From assembly GCF_000931445.1 (NCBI RefSeq), contig NZ_CP010849.1, positions 2,170,001 to 2,234,000 on the forward strand: a stretch of 64,000 bases of DNA. Reading direction: 5' to 3'. The notes beneath the pieces were generated by a model. The model saw only the letters and a list, made by a program, of their open reading frames with translations, made no database searches and was not told the DNA's origin. Origin of the DNA: Streptomyces cyaneogriseus subsp. noncyanogenus. GTDB lineage: Bacteria > Actinomycetota > Actinomycetes > Streptomycetales > Streptomycetaceae. Position 1 is the first letter of the stretch, and each line of letters starts with the position of its first letter. Position numbers and translations under genes: made by a program. Shown here piece by piece: positions 36,045 through 44,704 of the stretch.

Positions 36045-37271
36045 TCACTCCTCGGCCGGGGCGCGCTCGACCGCCGTCCGCTGGTCGATCTCCCGCCAGA
36101 AGCCGGCCCGGATCGCGTACCGGTCGCGTTCGTCGATCTGGTCGTCCTTGTGGGCGAGGAGCCCGAAGCGGGCGGCGTAGCGCAGCAGCTCGCCGTCGAC
36201 GCGGTGCGGGATGCGCGGGTACATGCCCGAGAGCTTCTGCAGATGGCTCTGGTCGCCGAGGCGCTCCACCCAGCGGCGGGCGAAGACCTGTCCCACCTCG
36301 TAGGGGTCGCCGCCGACGGTGGTGATGTCCTCCTCGCGGTCGGCCCACCGCTGCTCCGCGGTGGTGAGCTGCGCGAGCGTCGGCATCGAGGCGGCGTCGG
36401 GGGGCTCGGAGACGGGGCGGTCGACCCAGCCCTTGTCGGAGGACCAGCGCAGGGTGGCGGAGGCCGGATGCGCGGCGGCGTGCTGGGGGCCGGGGGCGCG
36501 CAGGGCGGCGAGGTCCTTGGGGGTGGGCACGCCCTTGGCGGCCGGTACGCGCTCGGCGCTGCCGTTGCGCGCGGCGGTGGACGCCGTCGGGTGCGGCGGC
36601 TCGTCGGTCGGCCGCTCCACGGGGGAGGGCAGCGCGGACTCCGGCAGGGGCGCGGAGAGGATCGCGGCGATCTCGGGGCGGGGTGCGGGCGGCGGCGCGC
36701 ACACCCCGGTGAGCTCCTTGGCGCGGACGGCCTTGGTGATCCAGCTACGGTCCAGCACGCGCCGCTCGTCGGCCTCGGCGACCAGGTCCTCGGACTGGTT
36801 GTAGTCGCCGTCGGCGGCCTGCACGGCCCACAGGTGGACGGCGACGCCGTGCTCCTTGGCCGCCATCATGCCGGGCAGCAGGTCGCCGTCGCCGGTGACC
36901 AGCACGATGTCGGAGCAGGCGCGGTTGCGGGCCAGCTCGGTCAGTTCGGCGTGCATGGCGGCGTCCACGCCCTTCTGCGCCCAGCGGCCGTCGCTGCGGG
37001 TCAGGGCGCCGAGCCGGACGGTGACCCGGGGCATCACGCGCAGCCGGCGGTGCTCGGGCTGCGGGACGCGGTCGGGGGCGCCGTCGAACCAGTAGATGCG
37101 CAGCAGGGGCTGTCGCGTGTCGGACTCGGCGCGCTCGCGCAGCCCCTGGATGAGGGCGGCGTGGTCGACGGTGATGCGGGACCGCGAGGGCTCCCCGGCG
37201 AGGAGACTGGCGGCGGCCCCCAGCAGATACCCGGCGTCCACCAGGACGATGCAGCGGTCCACGCGATCCAC
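36045..37271 (-). CDS. NYN-domain (PIN-like) protein
   Basis: 408 residues. The first 180 form a NYN/PIN-like nuclease fold: CIVLVDAGYLLGAAASLLAG, KGVDAAMHAELTELARNRACSDIVLVTGDGDLLPGM and ADERRVLD hold the acidic residues expected to bind a metal. A Pro/Ala-rich linker (about residues 190-285) leads to a C-terminal helical region with FARRWVERLGDQSHLQKLSGMYPRIPHRVDGELLRYAARFG. This resembles LabA/Limkain-type proteins thought to cut RNA. It is probably a single-gene unit. Confidence 0.85.
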   Translation of the reverse strand: MDRVDRCIVLVDAGYLLGAAASLLAGEPSRSRITVDHAALIQGLRERAESDTRQPLLRIYWFDGAPDRVPQPEHRRLRVMPRVTVRLGALTRSDGRWAQKGVDAAMHAELTELARNRACSDIVLVTGDGDLLPGMMAAKEHGVAVHLWAVQAADGDYNQSEDLVAEADERRVLDRSWITKAVRAKELTGVCAPPPAPRPEIAAILSAPLPESALPSPVERPTDEPPHPTASTAARNGSAERVPAAKGVPTPKDLAALRAPGPQHAAAHPASATLRWSSDKGWVDRPVSEPPDAASMPTLAQLTTAEQRWADREEDITTVGGDPYEVGQVFARRWVERLGDQSHLQKLSGMYPRIPHRVDGELLRYAARFGLLAHKDDQIDERDRYAIRAGFWREIDQRTAVERAPAEE

Positions 37272-37486
37272 CCTCTTCCCGGGAGGTTTGCTTCGGGCTT
37301 GCTTCGAGTCTGCCCGACCACGCCGGGGTTAACGGTCCGAACTCGATCTTCGGCGTGGCGTTTCGGCACTCCACCGGCCGACGAACCCTGTCACAGACGG
37401 TAATTACCCGACATGCGTTCTTTATCGGCCTATGTGAATCTGGTCCCGGCCCTGGCCCCTAGATCCCCCACAGGAGGCAGATCACC

Positions 37487-37654
37487 ATGGCCAAGAACAA
37501 GAACCGTGACCGTAAGCAGCCGCGGGCGGAGCGCGCCGCCCAGTCGTCCCCGACCGCCACGCTGGAGCCGCAGGACGAACAGCGCACCTCGCAGGCGGCG
37601 CCCGGCGAGATAACCGGCCGCAAGGGCAGGCAGAAGCGCTTCGGCCACAACTGA
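37487..37654 (+). CDS. Small basic conserved Streptomyces protein (55 aa)
   Basis: 55 residues starting at ATG 37487 with AGGAGG 8 bases upstream. The N-terminus AKNKNRDRKQPRAERAAQ and the C-terminus TGRKGRQKRFGHN are strongly basic and match my memory of a small protein conserved across Streptomyces that ends in KRFGHN. The middle is acidic and disordered. There is no domain or known function. It has its own promoter region (37272-37486) and a terminator at 37706. Confidence 0.8.
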   Translation: MAKNKNRDRKQPRAERAAQSSPTATLEPQDEQRTSQAAPGEITGRKGRQKRFGHN

Positions 37655-37705
37655 GCCGGTAACCGCGTGCGCGATACGGGCCGTTGAGGGCCCGGGCGCA
37701 CGACA

Positions 37706-37739
37706 CGAGGGGCGCACCCGTTGCCGGGTGCGCCCCTCG
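37706..37739. terminator. Bidirectional terminator between the 55-aa gene and dnaE
   Basis: Perfect 15-bp stem (CGAGGGGCGCACCCG and its complement) with a 4-base loop TTGC, between the stops at 37654 and 37779. Confidence 0.9.
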
Positions 37740-37778
37740 GTGCGTCGGGCGCGTCGGCCGGTGCTTCCGGCCGTACGG

Positions 37779-40700
37779 CTAACCGGCCAGGCAGGACGGG
37801 CCGAGCAGCACCTTCAGGTCGCCGAAGAGGGCCGGGTCGGGCTTCACCCGGTGCCGGTCCAGGCGCAGCACCGTCGTCCTGGTCGGGCCCTGGAGCTTGA
37901 TCCGGACCTCGCTGTCGCCCTTGTGGTGGGTGAGGATCTCGCCGAGGCGGCTGACCATGGGCGGGGTGACCCGGGTGGCCGGGATGGTGAGCACCACGGG
38001 CGCGTTGGTGCCCGCGTTGGACAGGTCGGGGACCATCAGCTCCATCGCCACCAGCCGGGGCACGTCCTCGCGCTTGTCCAGGCGCCCCTTGACGAACACG
38101 ACGGCGTCCTCGACGAGTTGGGTGGAGACGAGCTGGTAGGTCGCCGGGAAGAACATGCACTCGATGGAGCCGGCGAGGTCCTCCACGGTGGCGATGGCCC
38201 AGGCGTTGCCCTGCTTGGTCATCTTGCGCTGGAGGCCGGAGATGATGCCGCCGATGGTGACCACCGCGCCGTCGCCGAAGTCGCCGCCGGTGAGCTGGGA
38301 GATGCCCGCGTCGGCCTTGTCGGACAGGATGTGCTCCAGGCCGAACAGCGGGTGGTCGGAGACGTACAGACCGAGCATCTCCCGCTCCTGGGCGAGCAGA
38401 TAGGTCTTGTCCCACTCGTCGGTGGAGAACTCCACGTCCAGCCCGAAGCCGGGCTCGCTGCTGTCCTCCTCGCCCATGCCGCCGAAGAGGTCGAACTGCC
38501 CCTCGGCCTCCTTGCGCTTGACCGCGACCACGTTGTCGATCATGGGCTCGTACTGCGCCATGAGGCCCTTGCGGGTGTGGCCCATGGAGTCGAAGGCGCC
38601 GGCCTTGATCAGCGATTCGGTGGTGCGCTTGTTGCAGACGACCGCCTCGACCTTGTCGAGGTAGTCGGGGAAGGAGAGGTACTTCCCCTTGGCCTTGCGG
38701 CACCGGATGATCGACTCGACCACGTTGGTGCCGACGTTGCGCACCGCGGACAGGCCGAAGAGGATCACGTCGTCGCCCTGCGCGGCGAAGTTGGCCTCGG
38801 ACTCGTTGACGTTGGGCGGGAGCACCTTGATGCCCATGCGGCGGCACTCGTTGAGGTAGACGGCCGACTTGTCCTTGTCGTCCTTGACGGAGGTGAGCAG
38901 CGCGGCCATGTACTCGGCGGGGTGGTTCGCCTTCAGGTACGCCGTCCAGTACGACACCAGGCCGTACGCGGCGGAGTGCGCCTTGTTGAAGGCGTAGCCG
39001 GCGAAGGGGACCAGCACGTCCCACAGCGCCTGGATGGCCTCGTCGCTGAAGCCCTTCTTGCGGGCGCCCTCCTGGAAGAGGACGAAGTTCTTCGCCAGCT
39101 CCTCGGGCTTCTTCTTGCCCATCACGCGGCGGAGGATGTCGGCCTCGCCGAGCGAGTAGCCGGCGATGATCTGGGCGGCCTTCTGCACCTGCTCCTGGTA
39201 GACGATCAGGCCGTAGGTGACGTCCAGGACCTCCTTGAGCGGCTCCTCCAGCTCCGGGTGGATCGGCGTGATCTCCTGCTGGCCGTTCTTGCGCAGGGCG
39301 TAGTTGATGTGCGAGTTCATGCCCATCGGGCCCGGCCGGTACAGGGCCGAGACGGCGGAGATGTCCTCGAAGTTGTCGGGCTTCATCATGCGCAGCAGGG
39401 AGCGCATGGGGCCGCCGTCGAACTGGAAGACGCCGAGGGTGTCGCCGCGCTGGAGCAGCTCGAAGGTGGTCGGGTCGTCGAGCGGGAGGCTGAGGAGATC
39501 GATGTCGATCCCCTTGTTCGCCTTCACCATCTTGACGGCGTCGTCCATGATCGTGAGGTTGCGCAGGCCCAGGAAGTCCATCTTCAGCAGGCCGAGCGAC
39601 TCGCAGCTCGGGTAGTCCCACTGCGTGATGGTGACGCCGTCGGTGTGCCGGACCCAGACCGGGACGTGGTCGACGATCGGCTCGCTGGACATGATCACGC
39701 CGGCGGCGTGCACGCCCATCTGCCGCACCAGGCCCTCGACGCCGCGCGCGGTGTCGATGACCTTCTTCACGTCCGGCTCGTTCTCGTACATCGAGCGGAC
39801 CTCGCCCGCCTCCGAGTACCGGGGGTGGCTGGGGTCGGTGATGCCGGACAGCGGGATGCCCTTGCCGAGGACGTCGGCGGGCATCGCCTTGGTGATGCGG
39901 TCGCCCATCGCGTACGGGTAGCCCAGCACGCGCGCGGAGTCCTTGATCGCGTTCTTGGCCTTGATGGTGCCGTAGGTGCCGATCTGGGCGACCTTGTCGG
40001 CGCCGTACTTCTCGGTCACGTACCGGATCACCTCGGCGCGCCGGCGCTCGTCGAAGTCGATGTCGACATCGGGCATCGAGATGCGCTCGGGGTTGAGGAA
40101 CCGCTCGAAGATCAGGCCGTGCGGGATCGGGTCGAGGTCGGTGATGCCGAGCGCGTAGGCGACGATCGAGCCGGCCGCGGAGCCGCGGCCGGGGCCGACG
40201 GCGATGCCCTGCTTCTTGGCCCACATGATGAAGTCGGCGACCACGAGGAAGTAGCCGGGGAAGCCCATCGAGATGATGACGTCCATCTCGTACTCGGCCT
40301 GCTTCATGCGGTCCTCGGGGATGCCGCCCGGGTAGCGGCGCTCCATGCCGCGGCGGACCTCCTCCTGGAACCAGGTGACCTCGGTGTAGCCCTCCGGGAT
40401 GTCGAACTTCGGCATGAGGTCGCGCTTCTCGAACATGCCGGTGGTGTCGACCATCTCGGCGATCAGCCGCGTGTTGGCGCACCCCTCCTGCCAGGCGTCG
40501 GAGGAGTCGATGGCGTACATCTCCTCCGTCGACTTCAGGTAGTAGCCGGTGCCGTCGAACTTGAAGCGGTCCGGGTCGGAGAGGTTCTTGCCGGTCTGGA
40601 TGCACAGCAGCGCGTCGTGCGCCTGCGCCTCGTGCGCGTAGGTGTAGTGCGAGTCGTTGGTGACCAGCGGGGGGATGCCGAGCTTCTTGCCGATCTCCAG

Positions 40701-41318
40701 CAGGCCGTCGCGGACCCGGCGCTCGATCTCGATGCCGTGGTCCATCAGCTCCAGGAAGTAGCGGTCCTTGCCGAAGATGTCCTGGTAGTCGGCGGCCGCC
40801 TTCAGCGCCTCGTCGAAGTGGCCGAGGCGCAGCCGGGTCTGCACCTCGCCGGAGGGGCAGCCGGTGGAGGCGACGAGCCCGGTGGACCACTGGGCGATGG
40901 TCTCCTTGTCCATCCGGGGCCACTTCTGCAGCCAGCCCTCGGCGTAGGCGTCCGAGGAGAGGCGGAAGAGGTTGTGCAGGCCCGTGCTGTCGACCGCCCA
41001 GATGGTCTTGTGCGTGTAGCCGCCGGAGCCGGAGACGTCGTCCCGCTTCTGGTGCGGCTGGCCCCAGAGGATCTTGCGCTTGTTGCGGCGCGACTCCGGC
41101 GCGACATACGCCTCGATCCCGATGATCGGGGTGATCCCGGCCTTCTGCGCGGAGTGGAAGAAATCGTACGCACCGTGCAGGTTGCCGTGGTCGGACATGG
41201 CGATGTGCGTCATGCCCATCTCGTTGCACGCGTTGAACATGTCCTTCAGCCGCGCGGCACCGTCCAGCAGCGAGTACTGGGTGTGGACGTGCAGGTGCGT
41301 GAAGGGCGGCTTCGACAC
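37779..41318 (-). CDS. dnaE: DNA polymerase III alpha subunit
   Basis: 1179-residue replicative polymerase. The PHP domain opens the protein (FTHLHVHTQYSLLDGAARL, then THIAMSDHGNLHGAYDF). The palm catalytic Asp triad includes MPDVDIDFDERRRAEVI near residue 403, preceded by GRGSAAGSIVAYALGITDLDP. Finger motifs include GLIVYQEQVQKAAQIIAGYSLGEAD, and an OB-fold region near residue 1000 holds GDGAVVTIGGIISGLQRKMTKQG. GTG 41318 has AGGAGG 7 bases upstream and starts at the PHP domain. Length matches housekeeping DnaE1 rather than the mutasome copy. Confidence 0.97.
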   Translation of the reverse strand: MSKPPFTHLHVHTQYSLLDGAARLKDMFNACNEMGMTHIAMSDHGNLHGAYDFFHSAQKAGITPIIGIEAYVAPESRRNKRKILWGQPHQKRDDVSGSGGYTHKTIWAVDSTGLHNLFRLSSDAYAEGWLQKWPRMDKETIAQWSTGLVASTGCPSGEVQTRLRLGHFDEALKAAADYQDIFGKDRYFLELMDHGIEIERRVRDGLLEIGKKLGIPPLVTNDSHYTYAHEAQAHDALLCIQTGKNLSDPDRFKFDGTGYYLKSTEEMYAIDSSDAWQEGCANTRLIAEMVDTTGMFEKRDLMPKFDIPEGYTEVTWFQEEVRRGMERRYPGGIPEDRMKQAEYEMDVIISMGFPGYFLVVADFIMWAKKQGIAVGPGRGSAAGSIVAYALGITDLDPIPHGLIFERFLNPERISMPDVDIDFDERRRAEVIRYVTEKYGADKVAQIGTYGTIKAKNAIKDSARVLGYPYAMGDRITKAMPADVLGKGIPLSGITDPSHPRYSEAGEVRSMYENEPDVKKVIDTARGVEGLVRQMGVHAAGVIMSSEPIVDHVPVWVRHTDGVTITQWDYPSCESLGLLKMDFLGLRNLTIMDDAVKMVKANKGIDIDLLSLPLDDPTTFELLQRGDTLGVFQFDGGPMRSLLRMMKPDNFEDISAVSALYRPGPMGMNSHINYALRKNGQQEITPIHPELEEPLKEVLDVTYGLIVYQEQVQKAAQIIAGYSLGEADILRRVMGKKKPEELAKNFVLFQEGARKKGFSDEAIQALWDVLVPFAGYAFNKAHSAAYGLVSYWTAYLKANHPAEYMAALLTSVKDDKDKSAVYLNECRRMGIKVLPPNVNESEANFAAQGDDVILFGLSAVRNVGTNVVESIIRCRKAKGKYLSFPDYLDKVEAVVCNKRTTESLIKAGAFDSMGHTRKGLMAQYEPMIDNVVAVKRKEAEGQFDLFGGMGEEDSSEPGFGLDVEFSTDEWDKTYLLAQEREMLGLYVSDHPLFGLEHILSDKADAGISQLTGGDFGDGAVVTIGGIISGLQRKMTKQGNAWAIATVEDLAGSIECMFFPATYQLVSTQLVEDAVVFVKGRLDKREDVPRLVAMELMVPDLSNAGTNAPVVLTIPATRVTPPMVSRLGEILTHHKGDSEVRIKLQGPTRTTVLRLDRHRVKPDPALFGDLKVLLGPSCLAG

Positions 41319-41573
41319 GTGCGGCCTCCTGGGGAAACGCTGGGCGACAGGCTGCGGACAGTCTGGGGGGTCAGCGTCGAAGTCTATGCCCCGGCACCGA
41401 CAGCCGGAGGGCTCGCCCGCGTACCGTCGGAGGGCGCGCCGGGCACTCGGGCGGCCGCCCGGACGTTGACCCGGGCGGGGCCTTCGCCGCGGCGCGCGGC
41501 GGAAGGCCCCGCGCACCTGCGGAAACGTCCGCCCCGTTCGTCACGCACCACCTGCACCAGGAGGCACCCAGCG

Positions 41574-42923
41574 ATGCCGGTCACGCAGCTCGACGAGGAG
41601 CACCGCGGCGAGGAGATCCTCGCCGTCTTCGACACCGCCTTCGGCGAGCTTCTGGCCGCCGACCCGGCGGCGTTCCGCGTGAAGTTCCGCAAGATGGCGG
41701 CCTCCGCCTTCGCCTTCTACCGCGGCACGGCGTGCCTCTTCTACCACGACCTGGCCCGCGACGGATCCGGGCGGGACGGCGGCACCTCCGGCCGCGGTCC
41801 CTACCTCGACGACCGCACGTCCCGGGTGTGGATCCACGGCGACCTGCACGCGGAGAACTTCGGCACGTACATGGACTCGACCGGCCGGCTGATCTTCAAC
41901 GTCAACGACTTCGACGAGGCGTACGTCGGCCCCTTCACCTGGGACCTGAAGCGCTTCGCGGCCTCCGTCGCCCTGATCGGGTACGCCAAGGCGCTCAGCG
42001 ACGAGCAGATCACCGAGCTGGTGCGGGTGTACGCGGGCGCGTACCGCGAGCGGATCCACTCCCTGGCGACCGGCGCCAAGAGCGACGAGGTGCCGCCGTT
42101 CACCCTGGACACGGCGTCGGGCCCGCTGCTGGACGCGCTGCGCGACGCCCGTTCGCTGACCCGCTTCGGGCTGCTGGACTCGATGACCGAGATCCGTGAC
42201 TTCGAACGCCGGTTCGCACCGGGCGGCGGCTCCATCGAGCTGGACGCCGCCACCCGCTACAAGGTGCTGGCGGCCTTCGACGGCTATCTGGAGACGCTTC
42301 CGGAGTCGTCCCTGACCCGCCCGGACTCCTACCGGGTCAAGGACGTGGTCGGCCGCCGGGGCATCGGCATCGGGTCGGCCGGGCTGCCGTCGTACAACAT
42401 CCTGCTGGAGGGCAACAGCGACGCCCTGGAGAACGATGTGGTGATCTACATCAAGCAGGCCCAGACCCCGGCCGTCTCCCGGCACATCACCGACCAGGCG
42501 ATCCGCGACTACTTCCAGCACGAGGGCCACCGCACGGTGATCTCCCAGCGCGCCCTCCAGGCGCACGCCGACCCGTGGCTGGGCTGGACCGAACTGGACG
42601 GCGCGGGCCAGCTCGTCGCCGAGATCTCGCCCTACGCCGTCGACCTGGACTGGGGCGACATCGACGACCCGGAGGAGATCGCCGAGGTCGTCGCCGACCT
42701 GGGCCGGGCCACGGCCGCCATGCACGCGGCGGCGGACGACCAGTCCGGCGAGTCCCTGGTGCCGTTCTCCACCGAGCGGGCCATCGACGCGGCGATCGCC
42801 GCCGACGAGGAGGGCTTCGCGCCGCTGCTGATCGACTTCGCCCACGACTACGGCGCCCGCGCCCGCGCCGACCACCAGATCTTCGTGGACCTGTTCCGCA
42901 ACGGCCGGATTCCGGGTCTGTAA
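41574..42923 (+). CDS. DUF2252 (kinase-fold-like) protein
   Basis: 449-residue DUF2252 protein. The family block KMAASAFAFYRGTACLFYHDLA is followed by SRVWIHGDLHAENFGTYMDSTGRLIFNVNDFDEAYVGPFTWDLKRFAASVAL, which looks like the HGDxHxxN and DFD motifs of aminoglycoside-phosphotransferase-like kinases. A KDVVGRRGIGIGSAGLPSYNILLEG block follows near residue 250. A phosphotransferase role is plausible but unproven. The ATG has GGAGG 10 bases upstream. It is divergent from dnaE. Confidence 0.87.
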   Translation: MPVTQLDEEHRGEEILAVFDTAFGELLAADPAAFRVKFRKMAASAFAFYRGTACLFYHDLARDGSGRDGGTSGRGPYLDDRTSRVWIHGDLHAENFGTYMDSTGRLIFNVNDFDEAYVGPFTWDLKRFAASVALIGYAKALSDEQITELVRVYAGAYRERIHSLATGAKSDEVPPFTLDTASGPLLDALRDARSLTRFGLLDSMTEIRDFERRFAPGGGSIELDAATRYKVLAAFDGYLETLPESSLTRPDSYRVKDVVGRRGIGIGSAGLPSYNILLEGNSDALENDVVIYIKQAQTPAVSRHITDQAIRDYFQHEGHRTVISQRALQAHADPWLGWTELDGAGQLVAEISPYAVDLDWGDIDDPEEIAEVVADLGRATAAMHAAADDQSGESLVPFSTERAIDAAIAADEEGFAPLLIDFAHDYGARARADHQIFVDLFRNGRIPGL

Positions 42924-42990
42924 CCGTCGGCTCTCACAGCGGCCCTTTAGGAGTCTCTTACCGGCCTCCGTGACACACTCTCCTTTCGCT

Positions 42991-43695
42991 ATGGACATAT
43001 CCGGGACCCACCTCAGAGCCGTACGCGCGGCGCTGTTCACGGCACTCGTCGTGATGCTCAGCACCGCGTCGCACGTGCTGCTGTCCCAGGTCCCGCTGCC
43101 GCTGAACACGGTGGCCGCGGTCGCCGCCGCCGTGTTCGTCCCGGCCTACGCCCTGGCGGGCCGCGAGCGCTCCTTCGGGCGGATCGCGGCCCTGCTGATC
43201 CCCCTGGAGCTGGCCGCCGACACGGTCTTCACCACCGGCCAGCACCTGTGCTACGGCCGGGCGGGCGGCCCGGTCACCGGCCCGCTGCGCTCCGTCGGCC
43301 TGCATGTGCTGTGCGGCGACGGCACCGGCGTGGGCGCCGGTGTCACCGCCCCGCTGGCCCGGGTGACCGGCGCCGACACCGACCGGCTCGCCGTCGCCCT
43401 CGCGCACGCCGACGCCGCCACCGCCTGGCTGCTGCTCGGCGCCCACATCGGCGTCGGCCTGCTCGCCGCGGCCTGGCTGCGCCGCGGCGAGCGGGCGCTG
43501 GCCCAGGTGCTGCGGGCGGTGGCCGCGACCACCTTCCGGCCGCTGCTGCTGGCCGTGGCGGCGGTGACCGCGGGGCGGGCCCCGGCACCGCACCGGCCGG
43601 TGCGCCCGGCCCGGCCCGCCGCGACCGCCCGCGACCGGATCCTCGCCCACTCCCTGGGGCGGCGCGGACCGCCGTGCTCGGCCGCCTTCGCCTGA
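42991..43695 (+). CDS. Membrane protein of unknown function
   Basis: 234 residues with membrane segments at about residues 12-30, 36-55, 62-80 and 128-148. The C-terminus is soluble and very rich in Ala, Arg and Pro. A cysteine pair in the middle (HLCYGRAGG and LHVLCGDG) may face outside. ATG 42991 (DISGTHLRAVRAAL) is preferred; GTG 42970 is in frame, and neither has a usual ribosome site. It precedes the DsbA-like gene by 74 bases and may be its redox or membrane partner, an inference from position only. Confidence 0.68.
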   Translation: MDISGTHLRAVRAALFTALVVMLSTASHVLLSQVPLPLNTVAAVAAAVFVPAYALAGRERSFGRIAALLIPLELAADTVFTTGQHLCYGRAGGPVTGPLRSVGLHVLCGDGTGVGAGVTAPLARVTGADTDRLAVALAHADAATAWLLLGAHIGVGLLAAAWLRRGERALAQVLRAVAATTFRPLLLAVAAVTAGRAPAPHRPVRPARPAATARDRILAHSLGRRGPPCSAAFA

Positions 43696-43769
43696 ACCAC
43701 CCCGAGCACCAGCAGTCCCCCCAAGTTTCCGCACACCCCCGTGTGCGCGTCCCCATGGAGATCACCACC

Positions 43770-44615
43770 ATGAGCAAGCGGAACAGCCAGGCGGCGAAGA
43801 CGGCGGCCCGTGAGCGGCTGCGCCAGGAGCGCGAGCGCCAGGCCAAGCGCGACAAGGTCAAGCGGCAGATCGTCGTCGCCTGCTCCATCGTCGGCGTCCT
43901 GGCGATAGCCGGCGGCATCGGCTACGCCGTCGTGCAGGCCAACAAGCCCTCGCACTGGGAGTCCGTCGCGGACGACAAGGTCGTCGCCCCGGCCCACACC
44001 TCCGGCAAGGACGGCACCACCGTCACGGTCGGCAAGAGCAGCGCCAAGAAGACCCTCAAGATCTACGAGGACCCGCGCTGCCCGGTCTGCGCCGCGTTCG
44101 AGCAGACCGTCGGCTCCACCGTCGACAAGGACGTGGAAGAGGGCAAGTACAAGCTCCAGTTCATCGGCGGCACCTTCCTCGACGGCGACACCGAGAAGGA
44201 CGGCAAGTTCGAGACCGGCTCGCACGGCGAGGGCTCGAAGAACGCGATGAGCGCCCTGGGCGCCGCCCTGAACGTCAGCCCCGAGGCGTTCCTCGACTAC
44301 AAGGCGGCGCTCTACTCCGCCAAGTGGCACCCCTCGGAGAGCGACGACAAGTTCAAGGACGACGACTACCTCATCGAGATCGCCGACAGCGTCCCCGCCC
44401 TGAAGGGCAACGCCAAGTTCCGCGACGCCGTGGAGAAGGGGACGTACGACGCCTGGGCGGTGGCCATGTCCCAGACGTTCAACAACAACAAGGACGGCGT
44501 CACCGGCACCCCGAGCCTGGTGATGGACGGCAAGAAGCTCACCGGCGCCGGCGGCAACGCCCCCATGACGGTGGACGAGTTCGACAAGGTGATCGACGCG
44601 GCCCTCAAGGCGTGA
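43770..44615 (+). CDS. Membrane-anchored DsbA-like thioredoxin-fold protein
   Basis: 281 residues: a basic N-terminal segment (KRNSQAAKTAARERLRQ), one membrane anchor (QIVVACSIVGVLAIAGGIGYAVV, about residues 33-55) and an extracytoplasmic thioredoxin-fold domain with CPVC in IYEDPRCPVCAAFEQTV. The cis-Pro region is GVTGTPSLVMDGKKLTG. ATG 43770 has GGAG 8 bases upstream. It is the same architecture as the protein at 11682 but with a different linker (CPVC versus CPAC). It likely handles disulfides of secreted proteins. Confidence 0.87.
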   Translation: MSKRNSQAAKTAARERLRQERERQAKRDKVKRQIVVACSIVGVLAIAGGIGYAVVQANKPSHWESVADDKVVAPAHTSGKDGTTVTVGKSSAKKTLKIYEDPRCPVCAAFEQTVGSTVDKDVEEGKYKLQFIGGTFLDGDTEKDGKFETGSHGEGSKNAMSALGAALNVSPEAFLDYKAALYSAKWHPSESDDKFKDDDYLIEIADSVPALKGNAKFRDAVEKGTYDAWAVAMSQTFNNNKDGVTGTPSLVMDGKKLTGAGGNAPMTVDEFDKVIDAALKA

Positions 44616-44640
44616 GTCTCCGGCCGCCGAACCGGCGCTG

Positions 44641-44675
44641 AAGAGCGGGCGAACTTCCCGAGTTCGCCCGCTCTT
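44641..44675 (+). terminator. Terminator after the DsbA-like gene
   Basis: Perfect 15-bp stem (AAGAGCGGGCGAACT and its complement), 5-base loop TCCCG, followed by a short T stretch. Confidence 0.9.
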
Positions 44676-44684
44676 TGTCATACC

Positions 44685-44700
44685 GATCAGTAATCTGATC
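44685..44700. promoter_or_regulatory. Palindrome GATCAG-TAAT-CTGATC before phoD
   Basis: Perfect 6-bp inverted repeat with a 4-base AT spacer ending 4 bases before the phoD start, where the ribosome site should be. It could be an operator or an RNA hairpin controlling translation. Confidence 0.45.
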
Positions 44701-44704
44701 GCCC

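Noticed and set aside
44616..44704. PHO box upstream of phoD
   Set aside because: GTTCGCCCG occurs once, but as part of the terminator stem of the preceding gene, and no direct repeat follows.
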